Shown: positions 26,501-35,828, counted from the stretch's first letter. The stretch is DNA of 64,000 bases from Planomonospora sp. ID67723 (GCF_015711605.1 NZ_JABTEZ010000004.1:372001-436000), one strand, 5' to 3'. Notes: generated by a model not told the origin, from the letters alone. A program made the numbers and translations.

Positions 26501-29117
26501 CCACCTTGTTGTCGGCGTCCATCTCCGCAGTGCCGGTGATCCCCGCGCCCTGGGCATCCTTGACGGTGATCTGCGCCTCCGACACGGCCTCACTGAAGGT
26601 GGCCTTCACGAGCGCATCGACACGCGCATCGACGGCATCCTTGACGGGGCTCGTCTCACTCACCGTGGGCGCCGTGGTGTCCGGTGCTGCCGTGGTGAAC
26701 GACCACGTGTGCGGCTCGGCCATGACATTGCCCGCCGCATCCTTGGCCCCGCTCACCTCGGCGGTGTACCTCACACTGTTAGCCAGCGGCTGCTGAGGAG
26801 TGAAGGTCACCACCTTGTTGTCGGCGTCCATCTCCGCAGTGCCGGTGATCCCCGCGCCCTGGGCGTCTTTGATCGTGACCTGCGCGTCGGACACGGCTTC
26901 GCTGAAGGTCACTCGTACAGGTGCACCGACCGGCACGTCGGTAGCGTCCTTGGCCGGATCGGTCCCGCTCACCATCGGAGCGGTCGTGTCCGGCCCTGTT
27001 GTATTGAAGGACCACGAATGGGGGGACATGACGTTTTCCCACAGGTCCGTCGCGCCGCTGACGGTCGCGGTGTAGACGGTACTGGCACGCAGCGGCTGAC
27101 TGAGTGCGAAGGTGAGGGTGGCGCTGCCGTACTCAGCGACTTCGTTGGCCGTGGCGGTCACGACCCCGCCGTCGGCGTCCTTCAGGACAAGGTCCGCATC
27201 CGTTACATCCTCATTGAAGGTGACGGTGACGCCGGCGTCGGTCGGCACGTCGCCTGCAGCATCAGCCGGAGTGGTCTCGATAACGGACGGCGCGGTAATG
27301 TCACCGACGCCAGGATTGGCGGGTGGCTCTTGGCTCTCCCCCTCCAGCGGCAGCAGATCAGCAATAGCGGTGTCGGATTCCGCGTAGCGCTGGCGTTCAA
27401 TCACATTCAGTTGCTCGGTAGTGAGGACGCTGTGGTCCGGGGTGGCCAGCAAGACTTCCTGCATCGCCACCGCCTCGCTATAAGTGGGGAGTGACGTCAA
27501 GTCTCCGTTGGTGCTGAACACCACCCTGACGCGTTCCGCAGGCTCGAAGTCGACTGTGAGCTTGGGCGGGTGGGCACCTGCACTGCAGCAGGTGTACTCC
27601 TGCGTGCGGTAGCGGCGCCAGTTGGTGATGTCGGACTCGTTGGCAGCGGCGAGCTGGAAACCGTAGTTCGGCTGACCATCAACCCAAGCCTGGACGATCT
27701 GGTTGACGGAATGAATCAGATCCCACTCTTTACCAGCCCAGCTGGCCGCACCGCTGGTGCAGTTGGGGCTGTAGGCGGCGTACTCGACGTCCTGGCCTGC
27801 GGTGGTGACCGACGGCTGGCTGGTCCACTGCATGGTCATCTCATCCCACGGTGAGGTGACCCGGCGGGCGACGATGCCAGAGCCGACGGACCCGCCGCAG
27901 TCGTTGGACAGGTGGTTCCACAGGACCAGGTCGGCGTTCTGGACCTTCGCTCCCCTCAGCCCTTCGGAGATGTTGGGAAAGCGGATGTAGCTGCGCCAGC
28001 GCACGGCGCCGCTGTTGGATTTACCGACCAGGATCCGGTCGAGGTTGAAGTTGTTCCAGCTGTCGTAATAGGCATCGTTATTGACGAACGTGTCCTCCCC
28101 GCCCCTCGGGGAAGTACAGGGGGTGCGTCCGATGGCGCATTCCCACCAGTCGGAGTCGGCGGCCGAGAGCGTCACCGGGTAAGTGACCGCCGGGTCGGCC
28201 AGGAACGCCGCATCGGGGGTGTACACCAGTGTGGAGCCGTCGACGTCGAGGGTGACGGCGGCCTTGCCAACCTTGCCGGCATCGATCGGCGCGTTGGCGT
28301 CCACAGCGGTGGCGTCCAGCAGTGGCACCGGCCGTATGTCGAGAAGCTGCTTGCCGTCTTGGTCCAGCACAGTAGGCTGCCCGGTGGCGTTCTTGCCAAA
28401 AGACCGGCCCTTGGGCAGGTCCACCGGCACACGGAAAGTCACCGGGCCACTCGGCCGCTCCCGAATCACGATCTTCTGCCGGAAACCGGTGGGGGTCGTG
28501 GCGACCACCAGGTCTGTGTTTTTGCCGTAAGCGGACCGGTAGGTGGCCGTGTTACCAGCGAGCTTGGGTTTGGGCAGCTTGCCACCCGGAGCTGCGATCT
28601 CGGCGGTGCCCTGGGCGGTCTTGCTCTTCAGCACGGTGGTGTCCGCACCCGCCGACAGGATCAGCTCGCCCTCGACAGCCTTGGGCTTGATGATGTTGTC
28701 TTGCTGCACCAGCGTGGTGTCGATCGGGGTGAATCCCTCACCCTTGGCCTTCTTGACACGCACAGGCTCCGTGTACAGCTCGGCCCGCAGGGTCTTGCCG
28801 TCGGGATTGGCGAACAGCGTCGAGGTCTCGGTATTACGTTCGGGGATCTCCACCCGCTCGCTGGTCTCGCGAGCTTTCTTCTTGGCCGCCTCCACCGTCT
28901 CGTCCACGACGGGCTCTCCCCCCTTCGGAGCGGGAGGGGCGGAGGTCTGAGTGGTGGCCGGTGTGGGGTCCTGCTCGGCCCAGGACGGGACCGCGCTCAG
29001 ACTGACGACCATGGTCACGGTCAGGATCGCGGCGGTGGCGTTCGCCAAACGGCGTCTACGCCTTCGAGGACTGGAGGAGAGCGGTAAGGGCTCTCCACTT
29101 CCTGTCGTTAAGGTCAC
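23562..29117 (-). CDS. giant secreted multidomain toxin with C-terminal NucA/NucB-type DNase domain
   Basis: 1851 residues from GTG 29117, with GGAG eight bases upstream. A signal peptide with an RRRRRRLANATAAILTVTMV core ends near ASWAEQ-like SWAEQD (about residue 48). Domains in order: a beta-rich region to about 330; DNRLRE domain 1 (about 337-523); three bacterial Ig-like repeats (about 606-910), each ending in W-S-F-T/N-T; DNRLRE domain 2 (about 919-1102); a fourth Ig-like domain (about 1120-1222); a fibronectin-like part (about 1240-1355); a linker region; and a C-terminal domain (about 1630-1851) with the NucA/NucB hallmark LECDEFPFASTYEGA near 1790. The architecture is that of an exported polymorphic toxin with a DNase tip. 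A good promoter lies at 29202-29230. Confidence 0.85.
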   Translation of the reverse strand: MTLTTGSGEPLPLSSSPRRRRRRLANATAAILTVTMVVSLSAVPSWAEQDPTPATTQTSAPPAPKGGEPVVDETVEAAKKKARETSERVEIPERNTETSTLFANPDGKTLRAELYTEPVRVKKAKGEGFTPIDTTLVQQDNIIKPKAVEGELILSAGADTTVLKSKTAQGTAEIAAPGGKLPKPKLAGNTATYRSAYGKNTDLVVATTPTGFRQKIVIRERPSGPVTFRVPVDLPKGRSFGKNATGQPTVLDQDGKQLLDIRPVPLLDATAVDANAPIDAGKVGKAAVTLDVDGSTLVYTPDAAFLADPAVTYPVTLSAADSDWWECAIGRTPCTSPRGGEDTFVNNDAYYDSWNNFNLDRILVGKSNSGAVRWRSYIRFPNISEGLRGAKVQNADLVLWNHLSNDCGGSVGSGIVARRVTSPWDEMTMQWTSQPSVTTAGQDVEYAAYSPNCTSGAASWAGKEWDLIHSVNQIVQAWVDGQPNYGFQLAAANESDITNWRRYRTQEYTCCSAGAHPPKLTVDFEPAERVRVVFSTNGDLTSLPTYSEAVAMQEVLLATPDHSVLTTEQLNVIERQRYAESDTAIADLLPLEGESQEPPANPGVGDITAPSVIETTPADAAGDVPTDAGVTVTFNEDVTDADLVLKDADGGVVTATANEVAEYGSATLTFALSQPLRASTVYTATVSGATDLWENVMSPHSWSFNTTGPDTTAPMVSGTDPAKDATDVPVGAPVRVTFSEAVSDAQVTIKDAQGAGITGTAEMDADNKVVTFTPQQPLANSVRYTAEVSGAKDAAGNVMAEPHTWSFTTAAPDTTAPTVSETSPVKDAVDARVDALVKATFSEAVSEAQITVKDAQGAGITGTAEMDADNKVVTFTPQQPLANSVRYTAEVSGAKDAAGNVMAEPHTWSFTTAQIVSKTISLPVQTDATIDSFGTSDPGGSTLWAGTYDYGGGILSLNRSYLTFDVSALAGKTITDARLELWNFAGGSYGCGTSNSGIKAQKVTAAWNAETLQWSNQPTTVTSGETIAKDPGGCTDSSAPPSDVAWSWPVTSIMQGWAAGQPNHGLLLRGVDESASVPMYDRGFNASENSEPNAHPPVLKVTYTDTAGPDPTPTATPTSGSDAIPPTVLEVVPANLAENAADHDQVKVTFSEPVTGVGFTLTDLMFKKEVPGTVTMDVGNTVLTFTPNEPLHSWYYEATASGAKDAVGNTMAEPYVWGFSNGMGVAQRRSDARTATALADAKPLVSKLWTRSLKRKDGTVVVPTTTPELMVKVSDPLKRRPTVEVEVAHDPKRPSQGKDLIWSETADVSAGSVGIVQLPDGKLNDGWQVQWRARVTSAGTASPWSDWQQVKVDLSDGSQAKVAAEAKAATVQATGFDYKHMSLEDCTAVRRNSSMPNASFGWQKSTRYNACWSKIIGVGEYIKRGENVRPQVEDGYLVEATTVYHTYLGTANGVGIVNGTGVTPQTISLFTRLQNIVAYDDGEVIPADKLDEYRIGLVISSKGESGSTCRPTSATINEMKAKGWREYAEDIWTFRDSIAKFKANGDTYFRFISDSTDSDLVNTCTLRPRLYNTLDEWDDGIEDESWGTAAIPLWNTGCFDDQGRDVGKIIGTARVCGGPSVAYAPTVRCDELTLGDNEIIPDNDEGIQSSLKASASAAANSTYGVHTGGCIFNITPVFTMSKSAAVAAGKPMDEVIDHIAEALDPARNKNTWPYLLDANGNRQPKNIPGSADRPGQPLTFLKDKGKQHENRKIFSWRRNVNGFYTKGECDLYYWDQNPALRGKQHYTAASLECDEFPFASTYEGAASLNYDYSVKPVNKVHNNKHGWVWLNAFYSRNRIDDKDPFLVKTRS
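26386..26864 (-). repeat. two near-identical tandem Ig-domain DNA repeats
   Basis: About 170 bp at 26386-26555 recur essentially unchanged at 26695-26864, an offset of 309 bp or 103 codons, one Ig-like domain. The flanking parts of each unit have diverged. Such local identity points to recent duplication or gene conversion inside the toxin gene and could allow further copy-number change. Confidence 0.85.
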
Positions 29118-29201
29118 TCAGGTCTCCTGCATACATACAAGTGGCCCACGCTAAAGCTCAGGGCATACGAACACATGTTCGACTTCTCGAAGATATCAGT
29201 A

Positions 29202-29230
29202 AATTTACACAAAGAAAGATCCCTGATCAA
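29202..29230 (-). promoter_or_regulatory. sigma-70-like promoter of the NucA/NucB toxin
   Basis: On the minus strand TTGATC (29225-29230) and TAAATT (29202-29207) are separated by 17 bases in an AT-rich stretch. The predicted start of transcription lies about 80 bases before the GTG at 29117. Confidence 0.55.
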
Positions 29231-29396
29231 ACTGACTCTTGTGATCAAATTAACCAACGACCTGCAGGAGCGCCGGCAAGGGAGGTGGCAGCGCACGGCG
29301 CCGCTGCATCGAGAGTTGGACTGCACGTCTTAGGGTCTGTCCGGCGGATCATTCCGGGCACGCCCGCTACGGCTGCGCTGTCGTGGGCCTCAGCAG

Positions 29397-29921
29397 TCAC
29401 GCGAACGACGGCCACCGGTTGGCGGCCCACTCCCGCCAGCCCGCCCAGCCGGGCGGCGGGCCGGCGGCCCCGCGGCCCTCCAGCTCCGCCGCGTCGGGCT
29501 CCTCGAAGTGCGCCTGCCCGTGCAGGATGTCGGCCTCGGACATTGGCAACGTTTCCTCGGGGGTGGTCGCCCAGCGATGGGCGATACGGGCGCGTTGGGT
29601 CGCGTGGTCTACTGGCAGGTAGACCATGCGGAAGCACGCGTCCTCGGCCTCCACCAGCCAGCGGATCGCAGACCGTTCGTCCCGTGACCAGCAGCCGTAG
29701 TCCATGACGACGTTGGTGCTCAGCTTGACCGCCTCCAAGGCGAGCCAGAGCATGCGTCCTTCCAGCACGTCGCGCTTCCCGTCCGCCTCCGCCTCGCCGA
29801 ACAGGGCAATCATCCAGTCGTCGGGCGTCAGGCGCAGCGCGCCGTGCTCCGCAGCGAGCTGCCGAGCCCTCGTGGTCTTTCCGGCCCCTGGCAGGCCGAC
29901 CATCAGGAACAACGTGGTCAC
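29397..29921 (-). CDS. P-loop kinase (AAA/zeta-toxin-like) carried by an IS
   Basis: 174 residues from GTG 29921 (VTTLFLMVGLPGAGKTTRAR). Walker A is GLPGAGKTT at about residues 9-17; RLTPDDWMIALFGE and VVMDYGCWSRDERSAIRW follow, the layout of small nucleoside or metabolite kinases related to zeta toxin and chloramphenicol phosphotransferase. A lid arginine cluster appears in DHATQRARIAHRW. The substrate cannot be read from sequence. It lies between the IS ends, 41 bases downstream of the transposase stop. It could be a resistance or toxin gene, or a trapped host gene. Confidence 0.8.
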   Translation of the reverse strand: MTTLFLMVGLPGAGKTTRARQLAAEHGALRLTPDDWMIALFGEAEADGKRDVLEGRMLWLALEAVKLSTNVVMDYGCWSRDERSAIRWLVEAEDACFRMVYLPVDHATQRARIAHRWATTPEETLPMSEADILHGQAHFEEPDAAELEGRGAAGPPPGWAGWREWAANRWPSFA

Positions 29922-29962
29922 ACCCAGATCGTGGCAGGGAAGCCAATCAGACGACCACCGCT

Positions 29963-30856
29963 TTATCTGCTCGCCCACGGACTGAGCCACAGACGGATGG
30001 AGGCCACGGTGACGGTGCCGTGGAAGACGTAGGCGCGCTTGTCGTAGCGCGTGGCCACGGCGCGGGAGTGCTTGAGCCGGTTGATCGTGCGCTCGACCTC
30101 GTTTCGGCGCCCGTACTTCTTCTTGTCGAAGCCCGCGGGTCGACCTCCTCGACTTCCTCGGCGTCGACGGTTGGCCCGCTGGTCCTTCGGTTCCGGGATG
30201 GTGTGCTTGATCTGGCGTCTGCGCAGGTAGCAGCGGTTACGGTGGGAGCTGTACGCCTTGTCCCCGCCCAAGTGGTCAGGGCGGGTACGTGGATGACCAC
30301 CGCCGAGGCGCTTGACCTGGATGCGTTCGAGGACCGGGATCAGCTGTGGGCTGTCGCCCCACTGACCAGGGGTGATCAGCAGTGCCAGCGGGCGGAGGCC
30401 GCCTTCTCCGGCAAGGTGGAGTTTGCAGGTCAGACCGCCTCGCGAACGGCCGAGTCCTTCGTCGGGACGGTGCTGTCGAGGCGTTGATCTTCTCTTCGGC
30501 ACCCGCGGCGTTCTGCGCGGTGCCCCAGCCGCGTGCTGGTGCGCCCGGCACGAGGTGGAATCCACGCTCACCATGCTCCAGTCAACCTGCGCTTGGTCGT
30601 CTGCGTGTGCCTGGATCGCCTGAAGGATTCTCTCCCAGGTGCCATCCGCCGACCATCGGCGATGGCGCTCATAGACCGTCTTCCAGCTCCCGAACCGGCT
30701 TGGCAGATCTCGCCATGGGACACCCGTGCGGACCCTGAACAAGATCCCGTTGATCACCTTGCGGTGATCAGCCCAGCGTCCTCCCCGGAGACCGGACTTC
30801 GGCAGATGCGGCGCAAGTCGCGCCCACTCTTGATGTGTCAGATCGCCCCGCCCCAT
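29963..30856 (-). CDS. IS5-family transposase, intact
   Basis: 297 residues from ATG 30856. The N-terminal domain begins DLTHQEWARLAPHLPKSG with GVPWRDLPSRFGSWKTVYER. The DDE residues appear in VSVDSTSCRAHQHAAG, LGGDKAYSS and YGRRNEVERTINRLKHSRAV. Length and motifs are complete, without frameshift. It should mobilise the element bounded at 29333 and 30908. Confidence 0.92.
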   Translation of the reverse strand: MGRGDLTHQEWARLAPHLPKSGLRGGRWADHRKVINGILFRVRTGVPWRDLPSRFGSWKTVYERHRRWSADGTWERILQAIQAHADDQAQVDWSMVSVDSTSCRAHQHAAGAPRRTPRVPKRRSTPRQHRPDEGLGRSRGGLTCKLHLAGEGGLRPLALLITPGQWGDSPQLIPVLERIQVKRLGGGHPRTRPDHLGGDKAYSSHRNRCYLRRRQIKHTIPEPKDQRANRRRRGSRGGRPAGFDKKKYGRRNEVERTINRLKHSRAVATRYDKRAYVFHGTVTVASIRLWLSPWASR

Positions 30857-30985
30857 GACCGGAACAATGACCCAACATGGCGCTTCACATGATCTGCCGG
30901 ACAGGCCCTAGATGCCGAGACGCGCTTCGAGCCCGGCCCGCAAGGACAATGCCGTTTAGTTAACGATCACGCCTCGGACCTGGGC

Positions 30986-31721
30986 TTACCGAGGGAGGAG
31001 GGCGACGGTGGGCGGGCCGGTGTACCGGATGCCCTTGTCGGAGAGGCGACGTTCGCGGTAGCTGCTGCGTCGGGTGCGCTTGACAGCTCGGGGGTAGCTG
31101 CGGTGACGGCGGGCGGGGTTACGGTTTCGAGGTCGGCCGACCCGCAGGACGGTGCGCATCCAGAGGCCGTCGTGGGGCTCAGGGGGGAAAGGCCGCTCGG
31201 CCGGTGACCGATCGGCGCACGATGCGGACCATGGCCAGGAACTTGATCCGATCGGGGTCGACCCCGGCGGTGGTGGCCGCGACACAGATCAGCGTCGCGA
31301 GGGCCCAGTGGGTGAGGAGGTAGGCCCAGATCTCCTGCCGGACCAGAACCGGGGTCCGGGACCGCAGAATCCTGCCGGGCCTGCGCAGATAGGTCTTCAA
31401 CTGATCGAACCCGGTTTCGGCCTCCCACCGCTCGTGGTAGCAGGAGGCCAGCTGCTCGGCGGTCGCATCGGCCGGGTCGAGGATGGTGGTGATCAGCCTG
31501 ATGTGGTCGCCCTTGCGGTCGGGCACGGTGTAGTCGACCACGCGGACGATACCGCCCGGTCGGGATCGAGAGGCCGGCCCTGGCAGGCGTCCTTACGCAG
31601 CCGATCCTTCTGTGACCAGTGCAGGCCCACCGCAGGGTTGGTGATGACCGCGAGCCAGGACCCGTCATCCAGGTCCCGCAGCCAATACGGCCGCAGCCCG
31701 GCCTGCACTCGCCATACAAGC
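30986..31721 (-). pseudogene. IS4-type transposase, C-terminal half, frameshifted
   Basis: The minus strand reads WLRDLDDGSWLAVITNPAVG, then, in another frame, DHIRLITTILDPADATAEQL, CYHERWEAETGFDQLKTYLR and an ALATLICVAATTAGVDPDRI helix, then after a further shift a basic tail SYRERRLSDKGIRYTG. The E of YHERWEAE is the DDE glutamate. The N-terminal half is missing, cut at about 31721 where RHS-coding sequence begins on the plus strand. A second copy of the basic tail lies at 36240-36353. Confidence 0.8.
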
Positions 31722-34700
31722 TGAGCACCGGGCTGCCGACCTCGGTCAAAACTACCAGTCCCCCGGCCACCGCCGGCACCGCGACCACCGCGACCACCGC
31801 GATGACCACCACCACCGAGATCGACAACGCCTACAACCTTCCAGTTGCTGCGATCGACGCCGCCGGAGCCCGCACCGACCTGACCTACGACGCCCTCGGC
31901 CGGCTGAACAAGGTGTGGCTGCCCAACCGAAGCAAAGCCAGCGGCCAAAGCGCCAGCACCGAATACAGCTACAGCATCCAGGCCAACACGATCGTCGCCG
32001 TCGGCAGCCGCACCCTCGGCCAGGACGGCGCCTACACCCCGTGGAGCTACAGCCTGTTGGACGGGCTGCTGCGCCCGCGCCAGAGCCAGGCCCCCGGGCC
32101 GAACGGCGGCCGGCTGCTGACTGACACCCTCTACAACAGCCTCGGCAAAACCGACCGCAGCTACGCCCCCTACTACGCCACCGGCGCGCCCGAACCATCA
32201 CTGTTCAAGGTCACCGAGGGGGTGGAGTCCCAGGTCGCCTACACCTACGACGGCCTGGGCCGCGTCACCGTCGAGCGATTGCTGACCGGCAACGGCACCG
32301 GCGAAGAGAAATGGCGCACCACCACTCGCTACGGCGGTGACCGCACCCACATCGACCCGCCCGCCGGCGCCACCCCGACCACCACCATCACCGACGCCCG
32401 CGGCCAGGTGATCGAGGCCCGCCAGTACAAGGGCGATGCCCCGACCGGTGCCTACGACGTAATCACCTACGACTACACGCCGTTCGGGCAATTGTCTAAA
32501 GTCACCGACGGAGCCAGCAACGCCTGGAGCTACAGCTACGACCAGCGCGGCCGAAAGATCCAAGAAGCCGACTCCGACAAGGGCACCACCTCCTACACCT
32601 ACGACAACCTCGACCGCCGCATCACCAGCACCGACGCCCGCGGCACGACCATCCACACCACCTACGACGGCCTGGGCCGCACCACCCACACCCGCCAGGG
32701 CTCGGCCACCGGCACGCTGCTGACCCAGTTCGTCTACGACACTGTGCGCAAGGGACAGCTCACCTCGGCCACCCGCTACGTCGCCGGGCAGGCCTACACC
32801 TCCACCGTCAACATCTACGACAACCTCAACCGGGCTGTACGCAGCACAGTCACCATCCCGACCGCCGAAACCGGCCTGGCTGGCTCCTATCAGTTCAACA
32901 CCGCCTACAACCTCGACGGCACGGTGCAGTCCACCAGCTACCCGGCTGCCGGCGGCCTGGCCGCCGAAGTGGTCACCTACGGCTACGACGAGCTGGCCCG
33001 CCCCACCACCACCGGCTCGAACCTGGCCACCTACGTCACCCGCACCCAGTACGGGCTGACCGGAAAAACCGAGCAGTACGAAGTCGGCACCACCGCAGGC
33101 AAGAAGGCCTGGTTCACCTACCTGTATGAGTACGGCACCCAGCGCCTGGCCACCTCCCGCGTCGACCGCGAAGGCCAAGCCGGCATCGACCGCTCGGCCG
33201 GCTACACCTACGACCCAGCCGGCAACATCACCTCCATCGCCGACACCTCCCGCTCCGGTACCGACAACCAGTGCTTCACCTACGACTACCTGCGCCGCCT
33301 GACCGAAGCCTGGACCGAAGGTGACACCACCTGCTCGACCGCTCCAGCCGGTGACGCGGTCGGCGGCGTGCAGCCGTACTGGCACTCCTACACCTACGAC
33401 ACCACCGGTAACCGCACCAGCGAGATCCAGCACGGCATCGCCAGCACCGCCGACACCACCCGCACCTACACCTACCCCGCGCCCGGCCAAGGCCAGCACC
33501 GCCTGACCGGCGTTCAGCAAAGCGGCGCCACCGGAGAACGCACCGACACCTTCACCTACGACGCCACCGGCAACACCACCACCCGCACCCTCGGCGCCAC
33601 CACCCAGACCCTCACCTGGAACGCCGAAGGACGCCTGGAAAAGGTCAGCGACGGCAGCAAAACCACCTCCTACCTCTACGACGCCACCGGCAGTCGGCTG
33701 ATCCGGCGTGACGGCACCACCGTCACCCTGTACTTGCCGAACGGGCTAGAGCTGAAGAAGGCCACCGTGGTTTCGGCCACCCGCTACTACAACCACGCCG
33801 GCCAAGCCATCGCCATGCGCACCTCCACCGGAGGCGTGTCCTTCCTGGCCCCCGACCACCAGGGCACCGGTCAGCTGTCCATCAACGCCAACACCCAAAA
33901 CGTCTCCCTACGCCGCACCTTGCCCTTCGGTGGCCTACGCGGCTCGAGCGGCCTGTGGCCCGGCGAGCGGGGATTCGTCGGCGGCACCAACGACAGCACC
34001 GGCCTGACCCACCTGGGCGCACGCGAATACGACCCGGCCACCGGCCGGTTCATCAGCGTCGACCCGATCATGGACCTGGCCGACCCCCAGCAGATCCACG
34101 GCTACACCTACGCCAACAACAACCCCGTCACCTTCTCCGACCCCACCGGACTGTTGCTGGACGGCGGCGCACAGTGCGGTATCTACTCCGCTTGCAACTC
34201 CGGTGACCCATGGCAGGAGGGCTACGGCCCCGACAGCGGCAGCAGCGAAGGCGGCGGAAGTGGTGCTGACGCTGGCAGTGTCACTGGCCCTGTCAACAGT
34301 GGAAGTGGCAGCCGCTCCACAGGCACCACGGCGCCGTCACCATCTCCTGCACCCGCTCCTTCCACGAATGCGCCTGTACCAGCTGCTCCGGTAGAGCCGA
34401 TTCCTGTCGCGAGCCCGACTCCCAGCCCAAGCTCGGGAACAAACCCAGCTATCTACCCCATCCTGTGCAGGATTAGCCCTGAGTCGTGCAATACGACAAT
34501 TCAAGACGCTGCGCACGCGCTTTTCGGTGGACTCGGCTTCGTCCCTCTAGTCGGAACTCCCGCCGACGTACTGGACGGTGTTACAAATCTTTCCGAGGGA
34601 AACTATGCGGAAGCAGCACTATCAGCTATCGGCATCATCCCATTTTTCGGAGATCTTATCACCGGAAAGAAGATCCTTAACAACGCCACAACAAACGCTG

Positions 34701-35077
34701 CTAGGGCTGGGCTTCGCAGAGACCTTGCGGTCGCAGAATCTGCCAACACCGCTCTGGAAAGCTTGAGGTCGACAGGCCAACTCCCCTCTAATTATGTGAC
34801 GAAAAACCAAGCCAAATCCGCTGGCTGGGAAAGTGGGAAAGCCCTAGGGAATTACGTCCCAAACGGTCGAATCGGTGGAGATGCATTCAATGACCCGGCT
34901 TCCGTTGGCTTGCCGGTGGCCGCAGGCCGTACATGGAGAGAGGCGGATATCGGTCTCACGTCGTCGCGAAGTCGCGCCGAGCAGCCGGGTGCACGGCTAC
35001 TCTACTCTGATGACGGACTAGCATATATAACTACAGACCATTACAAAACGTTCTATCAATTGCCAGACTGGAAATAA
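31722..35077 (+). CDS. N-terminally truncated RHS-repeat protein with barnase-like RNase tip
   Basis: The open frame starts inside antisense IS4 sequence; RHS-like coding begins near 31722, with a first plausible Met at 31802, so the signal peptide and N-terminal half are lost. More than a dozen YD/RHS repeats follow (for example YTYDNLDRRITSTDARG). The RHS core motif EYDPATGRFISVDPIMD lies at about 34024. Then come a Ser/Pro/Gly linker, a hydrophobic pretoxin segment (LGFVPLVGTPADVLDGVTNL), and a final 105 residues matching barnase: LPSNYVTKNQAKSAGW, RIGGDAFND, GRTWREADI, ARLLYSDDGL and TTDHYKTFYQLPDW. The residues equal to barnase K27, E73, R87 and H102 are all present. GC falls visibly from about 34450 on. 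Confidence 0.85.
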
Positions 35078-35149
35078 GGCATAGTTTAGACGTTGGTCAG
35101 ATAGCAGGGATCAAGCGAGGTATAAGAACGACCAAACCTCGTTCAAACA

Positions 35150-35202
35150 CAAGTTAGCCGAATGTCTGGGATGAAAACCATCCCAGACATTCGGCTAACT
35201 TG
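35150..35202 (+). terminator. 24-bp perfect hairpin after the RHS toxin gene
   Basis: Positions 35150-35173 are the exact reverse complement of 35179-35202, with AAAAC as loop. It lies 72 bases after the RHS stop and separates it from the DUF2716 gene, which therefore needs its own promoter. Confidence 0.85.
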
Positions 35203-35276
35203 CGATAGGAGAGACGTACAAAAAATAACAAATCACCTCCTAGCTGGAGTGGAAGTGTGCCAAGAGAGGGCCCTTG

Positions 35277-35828
35277 GTGTATCATTATGAGATGGAAGAA
35301 GATGCATACATGGAGCTCGAGGGGGCCGAATATGTCAAGGCTGCAGACTCATTTCGCAGTAAATTTCATTTTCACCCTAGCTATTATTCAGAAGAATGGC
35401 CAAGCATTCGAGAGCCGAAGCCCTCGTTTACGTGGAGCTTGCTTGAGATTATGAATGATCCCATAGAAGAAAGCATGGAAGGAGTGAAAGTTTCCCGTCT
35501 TCAGTCGATGATCGAGCAGGGGATATCCGTATGTACGCCACCGGGAGGCTGGGTCTACTCTATAGATTGGTATCATGAGGCTATACGGTTTCAACCGCGC
35601 TCTGTCGGAGGCTCAGGACAACGTCGATGGCCTGGATCCATATTCCCAGATGGTGACTATTACATTTACGTCTCGGAAGACTTGAGCTTCGGGACCTTTG
35701 CGCATCCTTGGGAGAAAACGCTATGCATATTCGGCGGAGAGCTAATCTCGCTAGTCTACGAAGGTGTAACTGCTATTGTTGGAAGCCCTGTTCGTAGAGA
35801 TGGGCACCACATCGTTGATGCCGAGTAA
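35277..35828 (+). CDS. DUF2716 family protein, candidate immunity to the barnase-like toxin
   Basis: 183 residues from GTG 35277, preceded by GAGAGG. DUF2716 landmarks are present in order: DSFRSKFHFHP, WPSIREPKPSFTW, VYSIDWYHEAIRFQP, then IFPDGDYYIYVSEDL and GTFAHPWEKTLCIFG. The gene has low GC, like the toxin tip upstream. A single-domain gene directly behind a toxin-tipped RHS gene normally encodes the cognate immunity protein. Barnase is classically inhibited by barstar, which is not similar to this protein, so DUF2716 would be an alternative inhibitor. This is inference from position; no activity is known for the family. Confidence 0.85.
   Translation: MYHYEMEEDAYMELEGAEYVKAADSFRSKFHFHPSYYSEEWPSIREPKPSFTWSLLEIMNDPIEESMEGVKVSRLQSMIEQGISVCTPPGGWVYSIDWYHEAIRFQPRSVGGSGQRRWPGSIFPDGDYYIYVSEDLSFGTFAHPWEKTLCIFGGELISLVYEGVTAIVGSPVRRDGHHIVDAE

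Larger units (their letters stand above)
29333..30908 (-). mobile_element. IS5-type element with a passenger kinase gene
   Basis: The left end GGGTCTGTCCGGCGGATCAT (29333) is matched by the inverted right end GGGCCTGTCCGGCAGATCAT finishing at 30908; the two differ at two of 20 positions. TA flanks both ends (29331-29332 and 30909-30910), consistent with a TA target duplication. The 1576-bp element holds an intact transposase and a P-loop kinase gene on the same strand. Relatives of this type usually carry only the transposase in about 0.9 kb, so the kinase looks like cargo. Confidence 0.75.

Noticed and set aside
26376-29087. Long plus-strand frames opposite the NucA/NucB toxin gene
   Set aside because: Low-complexity Gly/Arg/His composition and no domains; antisense shadows of a well-supported gene.
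32198-33520. 440-codon minus-strand open frame inside the RHS gene
   Set aside because: Glycine/valine-rich shadow of the RHS repeats; the plus strand has the clear RHS and barnase motifs.
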